Positions 1-5,514 of a DNA stretch of 6,591 nt are shown piece by piece. The notes beneath the pieces were generated by a model, which was given only the letters and a program-made list of their open reading frames with translations, was not told the DNA's origin and did not search any database. Source of the stretch: Chloroflexota bacterium (lineage in GTDB: Bacteria > Chloroflexota > Limnocylindria > Limnocylindrales > CSP1-4); contig JAKAAV010000133.1 of assembly GCA_021802185.1 (NCBI GenBank), forward strand, positions 1-6,591, read 5' to 3'. Numbering within the stretch: position 1 is the first letter of the stretch; each line of letters starts with the position of its first letter. Position numbers and translations under genes: made by a program.

Positions 1-2279
1 GTGGTGATGCGGGAAGCCGCCCGGCTCAGAGGGTCGTGCGGGAGCGCCGTCCCGAGATCCGCATCGGGGGCCGGGACGAGCCGCGGCCCGGCGTGGTCCA
101 CGTCGCCGAGTTGCGACATCGTCCGTTTCGAGCGATAGAGGTCGCCGTCGGCGGCCGCGACGAGGTCGCCCACCGTCCTGCCGCCCGCCGGGAACGCCGC
201 GATCCCGATCGAAGCGCCGACCGGGACCGGCGCGCGGTCCGCGACGTGGCACGCCTCCGCGGCGAACGCCGCGGTGATCCGCTGGGCTGCGGCCGCGGCC
301 ATCTCCGCGTCGGCGTCCGGCAGGATCACCGCGAACTCGTCGCCGCCGTACCGCGCGGGCACGTCCGACGCCCGGAGCGTCGACCGTATCAGGTCGGCCG
401 CCCACCGCAGCACCTGGTCGCCCACCTGGTGCCCGAGCGTGTCGTTCACGAGCTTGAAGTCGTCGAGATCGAGCATGAGGAGCGCGACGGTGCGTCGCGC
501 GCGACGAGCGCGCAGCAGCTCCTCGCCGAGACGATCGTAGAGGTAGCGGTGGTTGTAGAAGTTCGTCAACGGGTCACGGTCGGCGAGCTCGCGCGCCGCC
601 GCGTAGAGGCGCGCGTTCTCGAGGGCCATCGCCGCCTCGTTCGCCATCGTCGTCGCGAAGCGGACCGCGTCCTCGTCGAAGGCTCGCGGCTCTCGCGTGC
701 AGATCTCGATGATGCCAAGCGATTCGCCCTTCGCCACGAGGGGCACCATCAGGCTGGCCGCCATCCCCATCGCCCGGAGCATCCGCACCTCGGCCGGGTC
801 GGCCTCCGGCTGCCCGACGACGTTCACGCTCGGAGCCTGGTCCGCCAGCACGTGGCGCGTCTCAGGGAAATCGCCGAGGGCGTAGTTCGTGTCGCGTTCG
901 TCGTCGCGCGGGTACGCGCCCAGCGTCCGGACGCAGTCGCGCTCGCGCTCCCAGAGGCTGATCGCGACGAGGTCCGCCTGCAGCGCCGGGGCGACATGCA
1001 GGGCGATCCTGTCCGCGACCTTGAACTGGTCGAGCGTCTGGGCCACCTCGCTCGTGAGGTCGAGCAGGCTGCGCATCTCGCGCTCGCGGCGATGCAGCTC
1101 CTCGAAGGCGCGGGCGCTCTCGATCGCGCTGCCGGCCGCGTCGGCGAGCACCTTCATGAGGCGGAGGTCGCGCTCGTCGAACTGCCGGAGCCCGAGCTTC
1201 GAGAGGGTCAGCACGCCGATGACCCGGTCGTCGAAGTGCATCGGCACGGCGATCATGGACTCGTCGATGTCGTCGGTGCCGGCGATGCGCACGCCCCTCG
1301 GATCCGCCGCTGCGTTGTCGACGAGCAGCGGCCTGTCGTGCTGCACGGCCCAGCCCGTGAGCCCCTCTCCGACCTGCATGCGGAGCACGTCCGCCGTGAT
1401 GTCAGTGTACGTGCCGACCTCGCCCCGGAACGCGATCGGCTCGAGCGTGTCGGGCGGGGCGAGCAGGTAGAGGCGGCAGTTGTGGTAGTCGACGACGCTG
1501 CGCGTCTCCTCGACGATCGCGCGGCCGACCGACTCGACCGTGTTCAGCCGGTTCAGCCGGCTGATCGACGCCTGCACGACCGAGAGCTGCGCGGCCCACC
1601 GCTCGGACTCGGCGACGACCTCGGAGTTGTGGATCGCGACCGCAGCCTGGCTCGCGGTCATCTCCAGGAGCATGAGCTCCTCCTCGGTCCACGCGTGCGA
1701 CTGGTGGCGCGCCGCTTCGAGGAAGCCGATCGCACGGCCGTCGTGGAGGAGCGGCACGAGCGCGTGCGCCTGGTATCCCGACCACGCGACCAGGTCGAGG
1801 CCTCCCGGCGTCCGGTCGCTCGACGAGCATGTCCACTTCTCGCCGTGCAGGAGCGCCTCGACGAACGGCGCGTCGGTCGGAGCCGCCTTCAATGGCTCGC
1901 TCTCGATCGGGAGCCCGTCCCAGGCCACGGGCCGGAGCACCGTCTCCTCGCGCATCGAGATCACGGCCAGGTCCGTCCCGAGGACGCGGTTCACCGATCT
2001 CACGATCGTCGCCAGGATCGTGGCCCGGTCGAACGTCTCGGTGAGCTCGCGTGCGACCTGGAGCAGCGTCCGGAGGCGCTCGTCGGGCGTCGCGGGAAGG
2101 AGGCCACGCTCGTTTCCGGGGTCGTCCTCGCGGCCGTGGTCGTGGTCCGTCGCCGCGTCGTGCGGGGCGGCATCGACGGGCGCGAGCGGGACCGGCGGAA
2201 CGACGGCGGCGCGGCCGTCTCCCCCGTCCGCGTGGCGCGCCGGCACGGCGCGCGCGGTGCGATGGAGCGACACGTCCAC
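1..2279 (-). CDS. Triple-GAF sensor diguanylate cyclase (GGDEF), 3' end beyond window
   Basis: Makes cyclic di-GMP from two GTP in response to signals sensed by GAF domains; cytosolic, as no membrane segment is visible. The 759 codons in the window read: a Pro/Ala/Asp-rich disordered tail (1-62), GAF1 (about 68-220), GAF2 (240-392, with the typical GEGLTGWA stretch), GAF3 (405-560) and GGDEF (567-720). The cyclase looks active: DPLTNFYNHR at 569, metal-binding LDLDDFKLVND around 604, the RYGGDEF signature with GGDEF at 645-649, and DLYRSKR near 714. An RxxD inhibitory site (RASD, 636-639) lies five residues before GGDEF, so product feedback is expected. About 38 residues follow the domain with no stop before the edge, so a C-terminal extension or further domain is possible. 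The start is uncertain: GTG at 2279 is the first usable start after an in-frame stop at 2352-2354 and has no good ribosome site; GTG codons at 2273 and 2246 are alternatives. The GAF ligands cannot be told from sequence. Family call is very secure, start is weak. Confidence 0.95.
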   Translation of the reverse strand, partial: MDVSLHRTARAVPARHADGGDGRAAVVPPVPLAPVDAAPHDAATDHDHGREDDPGNERGLLPATPDERLRTLLQVARELTETFDRATILATIVRSVNRVLGTDLAVISMREETVLRPVAWDGLPIESEPLKAAPTDAPFVEALLHGEKWTCSSSDRTPGGLDLVAWSGYQAHALVPLLHDGRAIGFLEAARHQSHAWTEEELMLLEMTASQAAVAIHNSEVVAESERWAAQLSVVQASISRLNRLNTVESVGRAIVEETRSVVDYHNCRLYLLAPPDTLEPIAFRGEVGTYTDITADVLRMQVGEGLTGWAVQHDRPLLVDNAAADPRGVRIAGTDDIDESMIAVPMHFDDRVIGVLTLSKLGLRQFDERDLRLMKVLADAAGSAIESARAFEELHRREREMRSLLDLTSEVAQTLDQFKVADRIALHVAPALQADLVAISLWERERDCVRTLGAYPRDDERDTNYALGDFPETRHVLADQAPSVNVVGQPEADPAEVRMLRAMGMAASLMVPLVAKGESLGIIEICTREPRAFDEDAVRFATTMANEAAMALENARLYAAARELADRDPLTNFYNHRYLYDRLGEELLRARRARRTVALLMLDLDDFKLVNDTLGHQVGDQVLRWAADLIRSTLRASDVPARYGGDEFAVILPDADAEMAAAAAQRITAAFAAEACHVADRAPVPVGASIGIAAFPAGGRTVGDLVAAADGDLYRSKRTMSQLGDVDHAGPRLVPAPDADLGTALPHDPLSRAASRIT

Positions 2280-2398
2280 GGCTGGCAGCGTACGCGGCGG
2301 GTCCGGGACCGCTCCCGCCCCGAGAGTACCGGGGCCTGCGGGACGAACGTACTACCGCGTGCTTCGGCCGCGTCGCAATCCGCGGTCCCGGCGTGACG
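2280..2398. other. Upstream region of the cyclase gene, no gene seen
   Basis: This stretch separates the cyclase start from the direct repeats. On the minus strand a weak promoter-like pair can be found: TTGCGA at 2378-2373, followed 18 nt later by TAGTAC at 2354-2349. The second hexamer departs from the usual TAnnnT pattern. A further TACTCT at 2328-2323 lacks a convincing partner. No hairpin terminator and no credible small gene was found here. Confidence 0.3.
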
Positions 2399-2530
2399 GA
2401 CGGCCGCCGGTCGATGTCGACGGCCGCCGTCCACGCGACGGCCGCCGGGCGATTGACACGCAGCGATTGACAGCCGCCGGGCGATGTCGACGGCCGCCGT
2501 CCACGCGACGGCCGCCGGGCGATTGACACG
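2399..2530. repeat. 62-bp direct repeat, two copies 70 bp apart
   Basis: Bases 2399-2460 recur at 2469-2530 with only two differences (2402 g against 2472 a; 2411 t against 2481 g). The last 49 bases are identical (2412-2460 and 2482-2530). The unit is itself built of a GACGGCCGCCG core that starts at 2399, 2419, 2437, 2469 (one change), 2489 and 2507, a spacing of 20, 18, 32, 20 and 18. At 2419-2431 and 2489-2501 the core extends to the dyad GACGGC-C-GCCGTC. GCGATTGACA occurs three times (2449, 2463, 2519). The second copy ends just past the -35 box of the promoter for the metal operon. Repeat presence is directly visible; a role as tandem binding sites for a regulator is inference, and slippage or duplication without function is possible. 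Confidence 0.9.
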
Positions 2531-2552
2531 TGCGACGCTCCCGGCCTATCGT
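2523..2552 (+). promoter_or_regulatory. Likely main promoter of the metal-transport operon
   Basis: TTGACA at 2523-2528 is a perfect consensus -35 hexamer. After an 18-nt spacer, TATCGT at 2547-2552 fits the TAnnnT -10 pattern of housekeeping sigma factors in high-GC bacteria. The predicted transcript start is near 2559. TTGACA also occurs at 2453 and 2467 inside the upstream repeat, but neither copy has a -10-like hexamer at 16-19 nt, so only the third copy forms a complete promoter. The predicted start would give a leader of about 275 nt before the first gene. Confidence 0.6.
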
Positions 2553-2558
2553 CCTGCT

Positions 2559-2834
2559 GACGGCGTGCGTCTCGTGCACCGTGCATTTGGTGCGCCGTCG
2601 TGGAACACACATCGGAGGCTCCCACTTCCCCGTGGAACCTGGACCCAGTCGCCGCGGCGCTTCGGGCGCCGTGGCCATCGCGCTGGTCCGGTCCACCCCG
2701 GGAACTCCGCGCGGGGCGGTCGGCGAATCGACCGCGGCGCCGGCGGGCGGCCTGATCGGCGCCTGACGGCCGGGCCGGGAGGCCAACCGCGCGCCACCCC
2801 AGGGGCACCGGATCCGCGCCCCGTGAGGTGGCAG
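2559..2834 (+). promoter_or_regulatory. Long structured 5' leader of the metal operon
   Basis: No convincing gene lies between the promoter and the first operon gene. Three hairpins can be drawn. The first is 2574-2595: seven pairs, one G-U, with loop 2581-2588. The second is a composite element, 2632-2696. Its outer stem pairs 2632-2648 with 2683-2696 through 14 pairs interrupted by three single-base bulges. Its inner hairpin, 2651-2675, has ten pairs, one of them G-U, around a UUCGG loop. The third is 2716-2735: GCGGTCG pairs with CGACCGC around a six-base loop. CCAC at 2622-2625 could instead pair with GTGG at 2632-2635, competing with the outer stem. None is followed by a U run. A leader of this length before metal-transport genes suggests RNA-level control, but GC-rich DNA yields chance hairpins, and no known riboswitch class could be recognised. 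Confidence 0.4.
2825..2828 (+). promoter_or_regulatory. Ribosome binding site deciding the start at 2835
   Basis: GAGG at 2825-2828 sits six nucleotides before the ATG at 2835. The reading frame stays open far upstream, to an ATG at 2484, and includes a GTG at 2823. The ribosome site, together with the sudden onset of PRC-barrel-like sequence at the ATG, fixes the start at 2835. Confidence 0.75.
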
Positions 2835-4103
2835 ATGCAGCTCTACCTGAGCCAGGTGATCGGCCGGCCTGTGCGCGATCGCCAGGGCGAGCCGCTCGGC
2901 AAGGTGGCCGACCTGATCGTCGCGATCGGTGACCGCTATCCGCCGGTCACCGGCCTCGTCGTGTCGACCGACCGGCGCAAGATCTTCGTCCCCTGGTCCG
3001 ACGTCGCGACGTTCGACGCGAACGGCGCGCAGTTGTCGACGACCCGCATCGACGTCAACAAGTTCCGCCAGCGTCCGAACGAGCTGTTGCTGTACCAGGA
3101 CCTGCAGGACAAGCAGATCGTCGACATCGACGGCCGCCGCGTCGTGCGCGTGAACGACCTCCGCCTCGACGAGATCGAGGGCAAGCTGCATCTCGTGGCG
3201 GTCGACGTCGGCGCGGCCGGCCTGCTCCGGCGGCTTGGGATCGAGGGCCCGTGGCGCACCATCGCGCGCAACCTGCACGTCGGTGTCCCCGAGCGCTACA
3301 TCGACTGGGAGGACGTCGACCCGGTCGAGACGTCGATCGCGTCGATCCGCCTGCGCGTCCCCCACCAGGGCCTCCGGGAACTGCACCCCGCCGACCTGGC
3401 GACGATCATCGACCAGCTGACGCCGCGCGACCGTGCCGGCGTGCTCGCCTCCCTCGACGACGAGGCGGTGGCCGACGCGATGGAGGAGATGGAGCCCGAG
3501 ACGCAGGTCGACGTGCTCGAGAACCTCGAACCCGCGCGGGCAGCGGACATCCTCGAGGAGATGAGCCCCGACGACGCGGCGGACCTGATCGCCGACCTGT
3601 CGGACGAGACGCGCGCCGAGATCCTGCCCCTCATGCAGCGGGACGAGGCCGACGAGGTCCGCGAGCTGCTCGGCTATCCCGAGGACACGGCCGGCGGCAT
3701 CATGACGACGGCGTACGTGGCGATCTCCGAGGACCTGTCGGCAGGCCAGGCCATCGAGAAGCTGCGCGAGCTCGAGCCGGACGCCGAGACGATCTACTAC
3801 GTCTATGTCGTGGACGCCGACGAGCACCTGGTCGGCGTGCTGTCGCTGCGCGACCTGATCGTCGCCCGGCCCGACACGCCGGTCCGCGAGTTCATGCACG
3901 AGGAGCCGGTCGCGGTCGGGGTGCTCACGCCACAGGAGGAGGTCGCGCAGGTCGTTGCGCGCTACAACCTGCTGGCCGTGCCGGTCGTCGACGACGACGG
4001 ACGGCTGCAGGGCATCGTGACCGTGGACGACGCGATCGACACCGTGCTGCCCACCGCCTGGAAACGCCGACTGCCCCGCCTGTACAGCCGGACCGGCGGG
4101 TAG
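2835..4103 (+). CDS. Soluble PRC-barrel + MgtE_N + CBS-pair protein (MgtE sensor without channel)
   Basis: A 422-residue cytosolic protein, probably a metal/nucleotide-responsive regulator. Residues 1-70 and about 88-160 look like two PRC-barrel-type beta domains. Residues 183-285 are the helical, strongly acidic MgtE_N superhelix, built of repeats such as LHPADLATIIDQL and MSPDDAADLIADL. YPEDTAGGIMTT (281-292) is the MgtE hallmark leading into CBS1 (286-345); CBS2 covers 352-405. Both CBS domains keep the S/T-x-x-D ribose-binding pattern (S337/D340 and T396/D399), so ATP or AMP binding is plausible. True MgtE channels carry about five membrane helices after the CBS pair; here the protein ends 17 residues after CBS2 with a basic tail (WKRRLPRLYSR) and no hydrophobic segment. 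It is therefore not a channel, although automatic pipelines may call it a magnesium transporter. In MgtE these domains sense Mg2+ and gate the pore (established). Gating or sensing for the Nramp-like proteins encoded 15 nt downstream is inference. Confidence 0.9.
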   Translation: MQLYLSQVIGRPVRDRQGEPLGKVADLIVAIGDRYPPVTGLVVSTDRRKIFVPWSDVATFDANGAQLSTTRIDVNKFRQRPNELLLYQDLQDKQIVDIDGRRVVRVNDLRLDEIEGKLHLVAVDVGAAGLLRRLGIEGPWRTIARNLHVGVPERYIDWEDVDPVETSIASIRLRVPHQGLRELHPADLATIIDQLTPRDRAGVLASLDDEAVADAMEEMEPETQVDVLENLEPARAADILEEMSPDDAADLIADLSDETRAEILPLMQRDEADEVRELLGYPEDTAGGIMTTAYVAISEDLSAGQAIEKLRELEPDAETIYYVYVVDADEHLVGVLSLRDLIVARPDTPVREFMHEEPVAVGVLTPQEEVAQVVARYNLLAVPVVDDDGRLQGIVTVDDAIDTVLPTAWKRRLPRLYSRTGG

Positions 4104-4118
4104 CCGGAGCCGGTCGGG

Positions 4119-5510
4119 ATGCCGGTGCCCACCCTCCCCTTCGTCCAGCGCATCCGGGACGCCCGTCGACGTACCGGCGGCCCCGCCACGCCCGGCGCGT
4201 CCGGCGGGCCCGGCACCATCGGCGCGTCCGCCCCGTCGCGCGCCATCCGCTGGCCGTCGGGCATCACCCCGCGGACCGCGACGCGACTGCGTTTCGCCGC
4301 GGTCCTCGGCGTGCTCGGTCCCGGCCTCGTCAGCGGCTTCGCCGACAACGACGCCGGCGGCATCACCACGTACTCGCTCGCCGGCGCGCAGTACGGCTAC
4401 GACCTGCTCTGGGTGCTGCTCGCCTCGCAGATCGTCCTGTTCTTCACCCAGGAGGTCGGCGCGCGCCTCGGTCTCGCCACGGGCCAGGGCCTGACCGGCC
4501 TCGCCCGGGAGCGGTTCGGGGTCCGCTGGGCCGCGTTCGTGACGCTCACGATGCTGGTCGCGAACCTCGGCTCGACGATCGCCGAGTTCGCCGGCACGGC
4601 CGCGGCGCTGGGGCTGTTCGGCGTGCCGACGCCCGTGAGCGTCGTCGTCTCGGGCGGCGTCGTCATGCTGCTGCTGACGCGCGGCACCTTCGGCCGCGTC
4701 CAGTACCTGTTCGTGGCAGTCGGGATCGGCGTCTCGATCGCGTACCTGATCTCGGCCATCCTCGCGCGCCCGGACTGGGGCGTGGCGATGCACGCCCTCG
4801 TGATCCCGAGTGGTTCCTTCAACGCCGCATACTGGGTCGCCGTCGTTGGCACGGTCGGCACGACGATCACGCCGTGGGGGCAGGCCTTCATCCAGTCGTA
4901 CGTCGCCGACAAGCGGCTGGGGCCGGAGGACCTGCTCGGCGAACGACTGGACGTCGGCCTCGGGGCGCTCCTGACGAACCTCATCGCCGGCTTCATCGTC
5001 GTGGCGTGCGCGGCCACGCTGTTCGCGAGCGGGCACACGCACATCGCCGACGCAGCGGACGCCGCCCGCGCGCTCGCCCCGCTGGCCGGCGAAGGAGCCA
5101 TGGTGCTGTTCGCGGTGGGCCTGCTGGCGGCGTCGTTCCTCGGGCTCGGGGTGGTGCCGCTCACGAGCGCGTACTCGGCGTGCGAGGCGTTCGGTTGGGA
5201 GAACGGGGTCGACCGCCGGCTCGGGGAGGCACCGGCGTTCTACGCGCTGCTCGCATTCTTCGTCGTGTTCGCCGCGCTGTTCGTGCTGCTGCTGCCGTTC
5301 TCGTCGCTCATCCAGGTCATGTTCCTGGCGCAGGTGCTGAACGCCCTGCTGCTGCCGTTCGTGCTGGTCTTCGTGATGCTGATGTCGCGCGACCGCCGGG
5401 TCATGGGCGACCTGGTGAGCGGTCGGGTCCTGCTGTCGATCGGATGGGCGGGGACGGCCCTCCTGATCCTGCTGTCGCTGGTCCTGGTCTGGACGTCGTT
5501 CGGGCTGTAG
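4119..5510 (+). CDS. Divergent Nramp-family (SLC11-like) metal transporter, first copy
   Basis: A 463-residue membrane protein with about 11 hydrophobic helices, the usual size of the Nramp fold (LeuT-type secondary transporter, normally H+-coupled Mn2+/Fe2+ uptake). The first 60 residues are a Pro/Gly/Ala/Arg-rich cytosolic tail. Helix 1 reads GPGLVSGFADNDAGG (67-81), followed by ITTYSLAGAQYGYDLLW, which aligns without gaps to the classic GPxF...DPGNFAT...AGAxFGYxLLW stretch. In that alignment D78 keeps the metal-binding Asp, but the Asn of DPGN is G81. Helix 6 reads GTTITPWGQ (247-255) where classical members have GATVMPH, so the metal-ligand Met is T251 and the His is W253. The substrate may thus differ from Mn2+/Fe2+; no symbol is given. 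The ATG at 4119 has GGAG nine nucleotides upstream and lies 15 nt after the MgtE-like gene, so the two are co-transcribed. Family assignment is firm, substrate unknown. Confidence 0.92.
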   Translation: MPVPTLPFVQRIRDARRRTGGPATPGASGGPGTIGASAPSRAIRWPSGITPRTATRLRFAAVLGVLGPGLVSGFADNDAGGITTYSLAGAQYGYDLLWVLLASQIVLFFTQEVGARLGLATGQGLTGLARERFGVRWAAFVTLTMLVANLGSTIAEFAGTAAALGLFGVPTPVSVVVSGGVVMLLLTRGTFGRVQYLFVAVGIGVSIAYLISAILARPDWGVAMHALVIPSGSFNAAYWVAVVGTVGTTITPWGQAFIQSYVADKRLGPEDLLGERLDVGLGALLTNLIAGFIVVACAATLFASGHTHIADAADAARALAPLAGEGAMVLFAVGLLAASFLGLGVVPLTSAYSACEAFGWENGVDRRLGEAPAFYALLAFFVVFAALFVLLLPFSSLIQVMFLAQVLNALLLPFVLVFVMLMSRDRRVMGDLVSGRVLLSIGWAGTALLILLSLVLVWTSFGL

Positions 5511-5514
5511 GGCG

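Noticed and set aside
36..2396. 786-codon open frame on the plus strand across the cyclase gene
   Set aside because: Its translation is a compositional Arg/Val/Asp/Glu/His-rich string with no domain, while the opposite strand encodes three GAF domains and a perfect GGDEF domain. It is a GC-driven antisense shadow.
2399..2530. CRISPR array or insertion-sequence ends
   Set aside because: There are only two long copies, separated by 8 bases, with internal sub-repeats. No unique spacers of regular length, terminal inverted repeats, target-site duplication or transposase is present.
2611..2696. Possible ykoK (M-box) Mg2+ riboswitch, suggested by GGAGGCTCC at 2614-2622
   Set aside because: Only the short GAGGCTCC match resembles the M-box. 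The conserved CUGCCC, GACGCCAAUGGGU and AACAG blocks were not found downstream, so a known M-box cannot be claimed.
2530..2766. Small plus-strand frame starting GTG at 2530 with a hydrophobic, Cys-containing N-terminus
   Set aside because: Its start lies between the predicted -35 and -10 elements, so the promoter transcript would not include it. It has no ribosome site, and its remainder is compositionally ordinary for non-coding GC-rich DNA.
2484..2834. Extending the MgtE-like gene to an ATG at 2484, which would add 117 residues
   Set aside because: The added stretch is Arg/Pro/Gly-rich without structure. It starts inside the direct repeat and upstream of the predicted promoter -10, and the ribosome site and domain onset both favour the ATG at 2835.
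4104..4118. Terminator between the MgtE-like and first Nramp genes
   Set aside because: The gap is 15 nt with a ribosome site and no hairpin or T run; the genes appear co-transcribed. The 4-nt gap at 5511-5514 likewise has no room for one.
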